From contig JALONG010000015.1 in the NCBI GenBank assembly GCA_025455065.1, forward strand, positions 25,803 through 89,802: a stretch of DNA of 64,000 nucleotides, in the 5' to 3' direction. The notes below the pieces were generated by a model that saw only the letters and a program-made list of their open reading frames with translations, was not told the DNA's origin and ran no database searches. The DNA is from Candidatus Kapaibacterium sp. (GTDB lineage: Bacteria; Bacteroidota; Ignavibacteria; Kapaibacteriales; UBA4661). Shown piece by piece: positions 39,336-47,806 of the stretch. Both the position numbers and the translations under genes were made by a program. Within the stretch, counting starts at the first letter, position 1, and every line of letters starts with the position of its first letter.

Positions 39336-39353
39336 AGATGTTGGTAAAAAAAG

Positions 39354-39893
39354 TTAATGATGCTTAAATTCAGGAAGGAAGTACGTTTTCACGTAATCCT
39401 TCAAAAAGTCCGCCAAGATAAACAAACTGACGAGTGTGAGCAAGAGGCAGACGGCAAAAATATATTTCTCATTTTGGTTGGTATCAAGCAATTTCGACGG
39501 CATTTTAATAAGCAACGTCCCGATTTCCATAAACAAGCCCGTTAGCAAAATGCCCATGCCGTTTTGATGCGCGATTTCGTTCAAATACTCCTGCGTGTGG
39601 CTTGTTTCCTCAAACGCTACCTTTTCGCCGACACGGTGCGCCATTTTGCGCAATGTTTCGCGCTCTTCCAAAAATACTCCTCCGGCAACCAAAATTCCGC
39701 CGATGCCATCAATAATACTTTCCATATCTTCGATTGCCTCATCGGTCGGCTGCATATTCCAAAAGCCTTGTAAAAAGTGCCATTGCGCGTTGATAAGCGG
39801 GATTGCGCCCAACATCATCGCCAGTACAAAACCAATCAACACCGGACGCGATGTCAGTAGCAAAAACACACGATTGAGAAGGTTTGTAATCAT
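39354..39893 (-). CDS. Conserved-looking membrane protein of unknown function
   Basis: This 179-residue protein has three to four membrane segments (PVLIGFVLAMMLGAIPLINA; IIDGIGGILVAGGVFLEERE; ILLTGLFMEIGTLLIKMP; YIFAVCLLLTLVSLFILADF). ETLRKMAHRVGEK and TSHTQEYLNEIAHQNGMG form a central soluble loop. It starts at ATG 39893, since upstream in-frame codons lack hydrophobic or family features. It lies 18 bases upstream of the terC start on the same strand, so the two may be co-transcribed. No family was recognised. Confidence 0.7.
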   Translation of the reverse strand: MITNLLNRVFLLLTSRPVLIGFVLAMMLGAIPLINAQWHFLQGFWNMQPTDEAIEDMESIIDGIGGILVAGGVFLEERETLRKMAHRVGEKVAFEETSHTQEYLNEIAHQNGMGILLTGLFMEIGTLLIKMPSKLLDTNQNEKYIFAVCLLLTLVSLFILADFLKDYVKTYFLPEFKHH

Positions 39894-40176
39894 GGCTCTT
39901 GAAGGGAAAATGGGGTAGCTGTTTAGGTCATAAATTTTTTGACGCAGATTTTCATGATGTAAAAGATTTTCTTGATTGTTCAAATACAAATGACAAACCG
40001 AAAACTATCCCGAAAGCCGCTCAACATCAGCGCAATCAGTGTAATCATGATAATCTGCGTCGGAGAGCTAAACAGTTACAAAATGGTAAAAAAGGCATTT
40101 ATTTATTGGTAACGGCGGCAATATCGCATTTCACCAGCAAACACACAAGAACCAAAATAGACAAATTGCCCCAGAC

Positions 40177-41400
40177 TTACCGCCCAAAAAACTCCGCAAT
40201 ACAATCCACCACGTACCGCACCTGCTCTTCGCGCAATTCGGGATAGACGGGCAGCGCCACAACGTGCGCCGCAGCGCAGTCTGCTGCGCGAAAGTCCGCA
40301 TCGTTGCTTGGTAAATGCGCAAAACACTCTTGTTTGTGCAGCGCCAAAGGATAATAGACTTCCGTTCCCACGCCGCGCTCTGCCAAATGCTTACGAAGCC
40401 TGTCACGGTGCGGTGTGCGGATGGTGTATTGGTGAAAAATGTGATAATTCTTCACGCCGTCCGCTTCATAGACCGATTGCGGCAGCAAGAGAGTATTTTC
40501 GCTGTCAAACGCCCTAATATCCGCACTCGCACACTGAGGGCAATTCGGAAAACTCCTGCAAATTTGCGACTTCGGTGCTTGGGCGGAGGCTAAACCCTGC
40601 TCAATAAATAGCCGTGAATACAAGGCTGCATTACGCCTGCGGGCTTCGTGCCATGCTTCCAAATGCGGAAATTTTACATTCAAAACGGCTGCTTGCAGCG
40701 CATCCATACGAAAATTTCCACCGACAAACTTATGATAATACCTCGGCTCCATACCGTGATTGCGCATTTGCTTCAATTTCACGTAGAGCGCTTCGTCGTT
40801 GGTGGTAATCGCTCCGGCATCACCAAATGCGCCTAAATTTTTTGTCGGGTAAAACGAAAAACAGCCCATAATGCCCATAGAACCTGCCTTTGCGCCAGTG
40901 CTATATTCCGCGCCGATTGCTTGCGCAGCATCTTCGATAACGGGGATATCATGCTTTTTCGCAATAACGCCGATAGCATCTATCGCAGCACACTGCCCGA
41001 AAAGATGCACGGGAATAATAGCTTTCGTGCGAGGTGTAATCAGCGTTTCAAGATGTTCGGGACTCATATTCAACGTTACGGCTTCGGAATCCGCAAAGAC
41101 AGGCGTTGCTCCAAGCCGCACTACTACGCCTGCGGTAGCAAAAAAGGAAAATGTCGGCAGTATCACTTCATCCCCCGCACCAACGCCCAACGCCCAGAGC
41201 GCCATCAGCAACGCATCCGTACCACTCGAAACACCAACGGCAAAGCGTGTTCCGCAGTATTCCGCCAACGTTTTCTCGAACTGTTCGACTTCGGGTCCTA
41301 AAATGCAGACTTGCGATGCGGCAACACGCAATAATGCTTCATCCAAAGCGGGTTTGAGGGATTGATATTGGGCTTGAAGGTCTAAAAGCGGGACGTTCAT
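40177..41400 (-). CDS. DegT/DnrJ/EryC1/StrS family sugar aminotransferase
   Basis: This 407-residue PLP enzyme makes amino sugars for surface polysaccharides. It has GVSSGTDALLMALWALGVG, PVIEDAAQAIGAEY and CFSFYPTKNLGAFGDAG with PLP Lys187. An unusual insert of about 45 residues (272-318), including CRSFPNCPQCAS with three cysteines, sits before HIFHQYTIRTPHRD, where relatives have a short loop. The insert could bind metal or be a recent duplication product. The gene is alone, without an obvious sugar-nucleotide cluster. Confidence 0.92.
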   Translation of the reverse strand: MNVPLLDLQAQYQSLKPALDEALLRVAASQVCILGPEVEQFEKTLAEYCGTRFAVGVSSGTDALLMALWALGVGAGDEVILPTFSFFATAGVVVRLGATPVFADSEAVTLNMSPEHLETLITPRTKAIIPVHLFGQCAAIDAIGVIAKKHDIPVIEDAAQAIGAEYSTGAKAGSMGIMGCFSFYPTKNLGAFGDAGAITTNDEALYVKLKQMRNHGMEPRYYHKFVGGNFRMDALQAAVLNVKFPHLEAWHEARRRNAALYSRLFIEQGLASAQAPKSQICRSFPNCPQCASADIRAFDSENTLLLPQSVYEADGVKNYHIFHQYTIRTPHRDRLRKHLAERGVGTEVYYPLALHKQECFAHLPSNDADFRAADCAAAHVVALPVYPELREEQVRYVVDCIAEFFGR

Positions 41401-41539
41401 TTATGGAAGAAAAAAATGGGAAAGACGCATTGTTGCAAAAGCAATTTATTACTCTGCACGAAATTGTACAAGAATACCTGTGATTGAGGGTTTTCATTTG
41501 TTTGGAATTGTGAGAGAAGGGCGATAAGTTTGGCAGTAA

Positions 41540-41677
41540 CTGGTCAGGTCTTTCCCGTGGTACGGCTGAAGAGTGGAAGCACGCTGCCGTGCTACGGGTT
41601 ATCACGCCAATATTCTTTCCGGGTAATCCGTACTACGCCGAAGAAGGCGTAGCACGGTTCGGGAATACTTGACCAGA
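41540..41677. repeat. 138-bp palindromic element with related ends
   Basis: CTGGTCAGGTCTTTCCCG (41540-41557) is inverted imperfectly as CGGGAATACTTGACCAG (41661-41677). The interior contains GCACGCTGCCGTGC and a CTACGCC/GGCGTAG hairpin. The ends resemble the right end of the 26630-26747 element (GGGAATACTTGG). It fills the 341-base gap between the DegT gene and hicB, which holds no ORF. Confidence 0.6.
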
Positions 41678-41741
41678 TACGTTTGGCATATTGAGTGCAT
41701 ATCCAATCAAGGTATCATAATCCTAATTTCGGCGGACACAA

Positions 41742-42077
41742 ATGCTTCATCATAAAGGATATACGGGCGTTGTCGAATTCGACGACGAGGCGAATATTTT
41801 TCACGGCGAGGTTCTGCACGTGAACGATGTTATTACGTTTCAAGGCACAAGCGTTGAGGAACTTCGTAATGCTTTTGTCGAATCGGTAGAGGATTATCTC
41901 GCGTTTTGTGCGGAACGCGGCGAAGAGCCGGAGAAGCCTTTTTCGGGGCAGTTTCTTCTGCGGGTTTCACCCGAACTCCACCGCAAAATCTCGCTTGGCG
42001 CACATATCCGACAAACCAGCCTCAATGCTTTTGTAACGCAAGCGGTTCAAGAAAAACTGCTGCAAATGCAGATTTGA
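41742..42077 (+). CDS. HicB-like antitoxin, apparently without HicA
   Basis: This 111-residue protein has the HicB degraded RNase-H fold (YTGVVEFDDEANIFHGEVLH; TFQGTSVEELRNAFVESVED) and a C-terminal ribbon-helix-helix or HTH part (FLLRVSPELHRKISLGAHIR; SLNAFVTQAVQEKL). HicB neutralises the HicA mRNA interferase and represses its operon. No HicA-sized ORF with the GSH motif lies next to it on either strand, so it may be solitary or act in trans. Confidence 0.85.
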   Translation: MLHHKGYTGVVEFDDEANIFHGEVLHVNDVITFQGTSVEELRNAFVESVEDYLAFCAERGEEPEKPFSGQFLLRVSPELHRKISLGAHIRQTSLNAFVTQAVQEKLLQMQI

Positions 42078-42175
42078 ACGTGTGATATTGTTGCTCAGTT
42101 ATGATTCTTACCAACAAAGACGTTACAATTTATTAACATTCTGACTTTTTCGCGTGATGTAAATGGGTAAAGTTG

Positions 42176-42183
42176 TATTTTTG
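42176..42183 (+). promoter_or_regulatory. TAnnTTTG-type -7 box before the TonB receptor
   Basis: TATTTTTG fits the Bacteroidota -7 consensus about 100 bases upstream of the receptor ATG (42284). No clear -33 TTTG lies 19 bases upstream, so the site is suggestive only. Confidence 0.35.
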
Positions 42184-42283
42184 CCGCATCTAAATCGGTT
42201 ATGATTGTCGGAAACCACTATCACGTTTTTGCTTAAAACTTCCGGCGACCATTCTTCCACATTCATTTTTAATTGGAGATTTT

Positions 42284-45200
42284 ATGAAAAGAAGACTACT
42301 TCTTTTTGTTGCTGTCTTTGCTTTACTGCCTGCTTTGGCGCTTCGTGCGCAGGTAACGACGGGTGGTATTAACGGTCTTGTGACCGATAAAGCAGGGAAA
42401 GCAATGGCTGGTGTGCGCATTATGGCGACGCACGAACCTTCCGGCACAAAATACGGCGCTGTTTCCAACGTTAGCGGACGTTATTTAATTCCCGGTATGC
42501 GTACAGGAGGTCCTTACACGGTGCAATTCACCGCAGTCGGTATGAAACCGGAAAAGTATGGTGATATTTTCGTAAAACTTGGCGAAACTTCCGTCTATAA
42601 CGCAAAATTAGATGAAGGCGAAGTGAAGTTGAGTGAAATTACTGTTACATCAAAGAAAAATGCTGTGATGAGCGCAGAGCGCACCGGCGCAGCAACCAAC
42701 ATTGGCAAAGAAACGATTCAATCGCTTCCGACCTTGAATCGTAGCGTGCAAGATATGACACGCCTTACACCACAAGCAAACGGGTTGTCCTTCGCAGGAC
42801 AAGATGCCAGATTCACTAGTTTTTCGGTGGACGGCTCGGTATTTAACAACAATTTCGGTTTACAAGGTGCTGGAGGCGGTACACTCCCCGGCTCACAAAC
42901 AGGCGCAACACCGATTTCGTTGGATGCTATTGAAGAATTACAAGTGAACATGGCTCCCTATGACGTTCGTCAGGCAGGTTTTGTTGGTGCGGGTATCAAC
43001 GCTATCACGCGCAAAGGTGATAACGAGTTCCGTGCTTCGGCATTTTTTAATATCCGCGACCAATCATTCCTCGGCACTTCACTTCGCAATCCCGCAGGCG
43101 ATGTCACAACACCTGTGGTTATTCAAAATTTCAATCTCCGTCAGTATGGTTTTCGCTTGGGCGGTCCGCTCATTCAAGACAAGCTCTTTTTCTTCATCAA
43201 TGGTGAAATCGAAGAACGTTCTGACCCAGGTACACAAAATGTTGCTTCCCGTGGTCCTGCCGACACGGTCGGGTCCAATATCGTTCGTCGTGGCTTGGCA
43301 CTGACGGACTCTCTTGACCGCTTGAAATCATTCCTCATGCAACGTTTTAATTTTGACCCGGGTGTGTATCAGAATTATTTCCGTCTCGCATTCAGCGCGA
43401 AAGCAACAGCACGCCTTGACTATAACATTGACGAATCAAACAAACTAAGTATCCGCTATAATTATCTTCGTTCTTACAGCGATATTCCTGTTTCCAATAG
43501 CGGTGCTGTTACTCCGCGAAGTGGAAATTTATTTGCATTGCAGTTTTCCGGTTCAAACTATCGCCAAAACAACGACTTGCACTCCGTTGTTGCAGAATAC
43601 AACGGTACTTTTAGCAATGAATGGTTCTTAAATGCTATTGTCGGCTTTACGGCAAATCGTGATTATCGCGAAATCTTGGGTTCACGCCGTTTCCCGCTTG
43701 TGGATATTGTACAAGGCGGTCAAACAATCACCTCGTTTGGTGATGAGCCGTTTACACCAAACAACCGCCTTTTCAACGACACCTACCAAGCACAATTTAA
43801 CGTTACACGCTATTTGGGCGAACACGTTGTAACCGCAGGCGTGAATGCGGAATACTTTACTTTTGAAAACGGTTTCACACCCGAAATTAGTGGTGTCTAT
43901 CAGTTTAACTCTTTCACAGATTTTTACAATGCCGTTGATGGTCGCAATGTCCAAGCGCGTCAATACACAAAATGGTTCTCGGCTCTAGCTGGCGGCGCAA
44001 CGCCGTTTGCCTACACCCGTGCATTGCAAACAGGCTTATATTTGCAAGATGAATGGGCTGTTACTCCTCAGTTCAAACTCACGGTTGGTGTGCGTGCTGA
44101 CTTGCAGACATTCGAGCAGACAGCACCTCAAAATCCGCAAGTTCCCAATCTCCGTTTCCGCACACCGGACGGCAATTCTCTTACGCTCCGCACCGAGCAG
44201 ATGCCCACACCGCAACTCCTCTGGTCACCACGTTTGGGCTTTAACTGGGACGTTTCTGGAGACCGTACAACACAGCTTCGCGGTGGAGCAGGTATTTTCA
44301 CCGGTCGTGTTCCGTTTGTGATTATCTCGAATCAAGTTGGTAATACGGGTATGTTCAATGGTCGTTATGTAGTAACGGGTCCGATTTTGAATCAAACTAA
44401 TGTTCCCGGCACAACAACACCGATTCGCTGGTCAGACGACATCAACGCGAATATCCCTGCAGATTTCGCAACCCGTGTTCCGCCTGCTTCTTACGGTATT
44501 GCGGTTACTGACCCGAATTTCCGCTACCCTCAAGTATTCCGTGCGAACTTCGCACTCGACCAAGAACTGCCGGGCGGCATTGTTGCGACGCTTGAAGGTA
44601 TCTTGAGCCAAAATATTAACGCAATTTTGTATCAAAATGTTAATCAGGTTGTACCGACAGCACGGTTTACGGGCGCAGACAATCGCTTCCGCTATCCGGG
44701 TTCATTCGGTCAAAATGCTACCGGCACCACACTGCGCCCAGGCTTAGTTGATAGCTTAAACCGTCTCAATCCTATCAACCCGACACTAACCGATGCGACT
44801 TTGCTTACGAACACCAATCAAGGCACTTCGTTTTCTGTTACAGGACAGTTGCAGCGTAACTTTACCGACATCGGTTTAAACGTGATGGTAGCGTATAACT
44901 ATGGTCAATCACGCGATTTGGCAAACTTTGGCTCCATTGCTTTTAGTTCATGGCGCGATAATTTTTCTATTGACGGAAACAATTATTTGCCACTCACCTT
45001 TTCCAGCAATGACCAAACACATCGTATTATCGCCAATCTTGGTTACACGCTGAACTGGGGTAATGTACTCGGTGAGAATCTCCGCATTATCGGACGCACA
45101 GCCATCAATATCTTTTTGAGTTCAGCAAGTCAGGACCGCCTGTCATACACGGTTCGCGGTGATTTGAACGGTGATGCTGTTCCGGCAAATAACGACCTCA

Positions 45201-45703
45201 TGTTTGTTCCGGCTGATGCAAGTCAAATCCTCTTTGAAACGACCACAATTAGCGGACGTTCATTCGATGCTTCTGCTCAATGGGCAGCGCTCAACAACTA
45301 TATTGAGCAAGACCCTTATTTGCGCACTCGTCGTGGTCAGTATGCAGAGCGTAACGGTGGAACACGCGCTTTATTGACACGCATGGACGTTTCCCTTACA
45401 CACGACTTGGTTCTTGATCTTGGCAAGCCGACAGCAATTCAAGTGCGTATTGATATGTTTAATGCACTCAATTTTATTGATAACCGCTTAGGCATTGCCG
45501 ATATTATTAACAACAACAACCCGCTTGAGTTCCGTGGTGTTGTCACCGATGCAAACGGTTCACGCCCTCGTTATCGTATCGCAAGTGCAATTTCTACCGT
45601 CAATTCGGCAGGGCAACTAAACCTCTTCCCAACACTCCGTCAAGGCGCAGGTATTCCTGACTTATGGCAATTACAATTTGGTATCCGCGTAACGCTGAAC
45701 TAA
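42284..45703 (+). CDS. Oar-like TonB-dependent outer-membrane receptor
   Basis: This 1,139-residue outer-membrane protein starts with a Sec signal peptide (MKRRLLLFVAVFALLPALAL, cleavage after RAQ). Residues about 26-115 are a carboxypeptidase-regulatory-like beta-sandwich (GGINGLVTDKAGKAMAGVRI...SNVSGRYLIPGM). The plug follows (about 135-260: SLPTLNRSVQDMTRLTPQAN, SLDAIEELQVNMAPYDVRQA), then a beta-barrel to the C-terminus, ending with aromatic-rich strands (LWQLQFGIRVTLN). Such Oar-like proteins import or export large substrates or act in adhesion. It is monocistronic and ends in a strong terminator. Confidence 0.93.
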   Translation: MKRRLLLFVAVFALLPALALRAQVTTGGINGLVTDKAGKAMAGVRIMATHEPSGTKYGAVSNVSGRYLIPGMRTGGPYTVQFTAVGMKPEKYGDIFVKLGETSVYNAKLDEGEVKLSEITVTSKKNAVMSAERTGAATNIGKETIQSLPTLNRSVQDMTRLTPQANGLSFAGQDARFTSFSVDGSVFNNNFGLQGAGGGTLPGSQTGATPISLDAIEELQVNMAPYDVRQAGFVGAGINAITRKGDNEFRASAFFNIRDQSFLGTSLRNPAGDVTTPVVIQNFNLRQYGFRLGGPLIQDKLFFFINGEIEERSDPGTQNVASRGPADTVGSNIVRRGLALTDSLDRLKSFLMQRFNFDPGVYQNYFRLAFSAKATARLDYNIDESNKLSIRYNYLRSYSDIPVSNSGAVTPRSGNLFALQFSGSNYRQNNDLHSVVAEYNGTFSNEWFLNAIVGFTANRDYREILGSRRFPLVDIVQGGQTITSFGDEPFTPNNRLFNDTYQAQFNVTRYLGEHVVTAGVNAEYFTFENGFTPEISGVYQFNSFTDFYNAVDGRNVQARQYTKWFSALAGGATPFAYTRALQTGLYLQDEWAVTPQFKLTVGVRADLQTFEQTAPQNPQVPNLRFRTPDGNSLTLRTEQMPTPQLLWSPRLGFNWDVSGDRTTQLRGGAGIFTGRVPFVIISNQVGNTGMFNGRYVVTGPILNQTNVPGTTTPIRWSDDINANIPADFATRVPPASYGIAVTDPNFRYPQVFRANFALDQELPGGIVATLEGILSQNINAILYQNVNQVVPTARFTGADNRFRYPGSFGQNATGTTLRPGLVDSLNRLNPINPTLTDATLLTNTNQGTSFSVTGQLQRNFTDIGLNVMVAYNYGQSRDLANFGSIAFSSWRDNFSIDGNNYLPLTFSSNDQTHRIIANLGYTLNWGNVLGENLRIIGRTAINIFLSSASQDRLSYTVRGDLNGDAVPANNDLMFVPADASQILFETTTISGRSFDASAQWAALNNYIEQDPYLRTRRGQYAERNGGTRALLTRMDVSLTHDLVLDLGKPTAIQVRIDMFNALNFIDNRLGIADIINNNNPLEFRGVVTDANGSRPRYRIASAISTVNSAGQLNLFPTLRQGAGIPDLWQLQFGIRVTLN

Positions 45704-45732
45704 TCTGTACATTCCTCAGTCAGCATTTCAAA

Positions 45733-45770
45733 AAGCCCCTGTATCCAAGCGATACAGGGGCTTATCTTTT
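45733..45770 (+). terminator. Rho-independent terminator after the TonB receptor
   Basis: A perfect 13-bp stem, AAGCCCCTGTATC (45733-45745) with GATACAGGGGCTT (45751-45763), is followed by ATCTTTT. It may also serve the opposing lanthipeptide-type gene, whose stop is at 45787. Confidence 0.88.
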
Positions 45771-45786
45771 GAAGACATATAGTTGT

Positions 45787-46149
45787 TTAGCAGATTCCTC
45801 TACTATCATTACATTCATAACCGGGGCTACAAGTATGTGCGCCACCGCAGGTATAATTTCCACCGCAGGTTTCACCAGAACCACCGTCACCAGGGCCAGG
45901 GCAATATGCGGAATATCCCGGACATCCAGCTATAACTGGTGCTGTAGCCGGACAGACATCATAAGAACAACCGTAAACAGGCCCACAGTTAGATTGCGCA
46001 GGCCATCCGCTAACAAAACCACAGAATGTAAAGACAACTGTAGTACCACCAGCAAATGTGCCACCTTTTGAGTCATTTTGCTGTGGCGCTGTAACAAAAC
46101 TCTCGACTGAGATATCATCCAACCGCAATTTTTTCTTTGAATTTTCCAT
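45787..46149 (-). CDS. Cysteine-rich class I lanthipeptide-type (RiPP) precursor
   Basis: This 120-residue peptide has a leader MENSKKKLRLDDISVESFVT that matches the Bacteroidota lanthipeptide leader pattern (KKL-x-L-x-x-[IL]-x-VESFVT; compare the FNLD-like box of class I and pinensin-type leaders). After a GG site (residues 29-30 or 34-35) comes a core with 11 cysteines (43, 55, 61, 66, 76, 83, 95, 101, 107, 113, 120) and many Ser, Thr and Gly. An AGGAG ribosome site precedes ATG 46149. No LanB, LanC, protease or transporter gene lies within the window, so modification would be in trans. The core is long for a lanthipeptide, so it might be a secreted Cys-rich protein using the same leader. 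Confidence 0.75.
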   Translation of the reverse strand: MENSKKKLRLDDISVESFVTAPQQNDSKGGTFAGGTTVVFTFCGFVSGWPAQSNCGPVYGCSYDVCPATAPVIAGCPGYSAYCPGPGDGGSGETCGGNYTCGGAHTCSPGYECNDSRGIC

Positions 46150-46221
46150 TATGGAAACTCCTGATAAATATATGAACAAAAAGTAATTTGACCCGATATT
46201 TGGCTAGCACAAATATCGCTG

Positions 46222-46255
46222 CAAAACTACCCCCCCCCCCCATGACATTTCCAAA
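46222..46255 (-). promoter_or_regulatory. Predicted promoter with a 12-G tract in its spacer
   Basis: On the minus strand TTTG (complement of 46252-46255) and TAGTTTTG (complement of 46222-46229) fit -33 and -7 boxes, 22 bases apart. Twelve of the 22 spacer bases are a G homopolymer (46230-46241). It lies about 75 bases upstream of the precursor gene start. Length changes in the tract would alter box spacing, a known way to switch promoters on and off. Confidence 0.5.
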
Positions 46256-46415
46256 TAAAAAATTCAAAACCTTGCTTTTTTCTGTACAAATCCAATCCAA
46301 TACTCTTTGGCACTCCACCAAGAAAAGAATTTTTCCATACACACGCGGAAAACCCTAGCCTTTCTGCAAGAGGTTTTGTATCTTTATGCTCTTGTCTCAT
46401 CTTTTCCGATTATCT

Positions 46416-47606
46416 ATGAAGATTACCACTTCCAGCCAAGAAGTCATCGAACGTGAGCAACAGTCTATGTTTCAGGTTTATCGGCGTTTGCCGATTGCCG
46501 TTGAGTACGCTTCCGGCTGCCGCATTACGAGCGTTGATGGGGACACGTATTTGGACTTTTTAAGCGGGATTGCGGTTTCTGCGCTGGGCTATGGGCATCC
46601 GCGTTTGATTGATGCCATTACCCGCCAAGCAAAAGCATTCATGCACCTTTCCAATGTTTTTTACCAAGAACCGCAGGTAGAATTAGCAGAATTGCTTGTG
46701 CAGCACACAGGCTACGCACGGGTATTTTTCTCCAATTCCGGCGCAGAGGCTATGGAAGGCGCAATAAAACTCGCTCGGCGCTGGGGCAATGCACGAGGCA
46801 AAACCGAAATTTTGGCGTTTTCCGGCGGCTTTCACGGACGCACCTACGGGGCGCTTTCCATCATGGCAAAACCGCTCTACAAAGACGGTATGGAGCCGTT
46901 TTTGCCACAAACCGCCATTCTCCCTTTCAACAACAGCGAAGCACTCCGCAACGCCGTCACAAAGCAAACTTGCGCCGTTGTGTTGGAATTTTTGCAAGGT
47001 GAAGGCGGCATCGTTTTTGCAGACCCCGATTTTGTCAATACCATGCTCGAACTGCAAGAAGAGTTCGGCTTTCTCATCATTGCCGATGAAGTGCAGGCAG
47101 GAGCAGGACGCACGGGGAAATTTTTTGGTTTCGACCATTTTTTAGTCAAGCCCGATATTGTCACCATGGCAAAAGGCATCGGCGGAGGTCTGCCGTTGGG
47201 GGCAATTTTGGCGGCACAGCACCTCGAAAACGTCTGGGACAAAGGGATGCACGGCACAACCTTCGGCGGGAATCCCGTTGCGTGTGCAGCAGGAATCGTT
47301 GTGATGCGCGAACTTTACGGTGGCGTGATGCGCAACGCGCACGAAGTCGGCTGTTATCTGCGCGAAAATCTCAGTGTTTTGCAACAACAATTTCCTCAAA
47401 TAATTGAGGAAGTGCGGGGTTGCGGGCTTATGGCAGGCGTAAAACTCAGTTCTCCGGCAGCGCCATATGTTGAAGCATTGATGAAGCGCTTCGTCATAGC
47501 CAATGCAACCGCCGATACCGTTATCCGTTTGCTTCCGCCGCTTATCGCCACACGCAAAGATGTGGATGAGTTTACGGCGGCGATGCAGGACTGTTTGAAG
47601 GGTTAA
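46416..47606 (+). CDS. argD: Acetylornithine/ornithine aminotransferase family
   Basis: This 396-residue class III PLP aminotransferase is typical of ArgD (N-acetylornithine to glutamate semialdehyde, arginine synthesis). It has FFSNSGAEAMEGAIKLARRW, FSGGFHGRTYGALS, LIIADEVQAGAGRTGKFFGF with Asp224, and MAKGIGGGLPLGAI with PLP Lys253. I chose ATG 46416 over 46386 because the family begins near ITTSSQEVIEREQQ. Related ornithine or GABA aminotransferases cannot be fully excluded. No other arg gene is nearby. Confidence 0.88.
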   Translation: MKITTSSQEVIEREQQSMFQVYRRLPIAVEYASGCRITSVDGDTYLDFLSGIAVSALGYGHPRLIDAITRQAKAFMHLSNVFYQEPQVELAELLVQHTGYARVFFSNSGAEAMEGAIKLARRWGNARGKTEILAFSGGFHGRTYGALSIMAKPLYKDGMEPFLPQTAILPFNNSEALRNAVTKQTCAVVLEFLQGEGGIVFADPDFVNTMLELQEEFGFLIIADEVQAGAGRTGKFFGFDHFLVKPDIVTMAKGIGGGLPLGAILAAQHLENVWDKGMHGTTFGGNPVACAAGIVVMRELYGGVMRNAHEVGCYLRENLSVLQQQFPQIIEEVRGCGLMAGVKLSSPAAPYVEALMKRFVIANATADTVIRLLPPLIATRKDVDEFTAAMQDCLKG

Positions 47607-47700
47607 TTTGGTCGTTAGTCATTAGCCATTGGTCATTAGCCATTGGTCTTGTAGATAGCTTCAATACTTGATGTTTAGACCATGACTGACCAAGTAATTA

Positions 47701-47788
47701 ATGACCAACGACCAAGTAACTAATGACCAACGACCAAGTAACTAATGACCAACGACCAAGTAACTAATGACCAACGACCAAGTAACTA
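47701..47788 (+). repeat. 22-bp tandem repeat (four units) at the amidohydrolase start
   Basis: Four perfect copies of a 22-bp unit (ATGACCAACG...AACTA) start at 47701, 47723, 47745 and 47767; partial copies flank both ends. Upstream at 47608-47650 are inverted related pieces (GGTCATTAGCCATTGGTC). Each unit supplies an ATG, and 22 is not a multiple of three. The array runs directly into the candidate start codons 47789 and 47807. Confidence 0.95.
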
Positions 47789-47806
47789 ATGACCAACAGC
47801 AACCAA

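Noticed and set aside
46115..46342. 75-residue minus-strand ORF reading through the poly-G tract
   Set aside because: It overlaps the lanthipeptide precursor start in another frame and has no family features.
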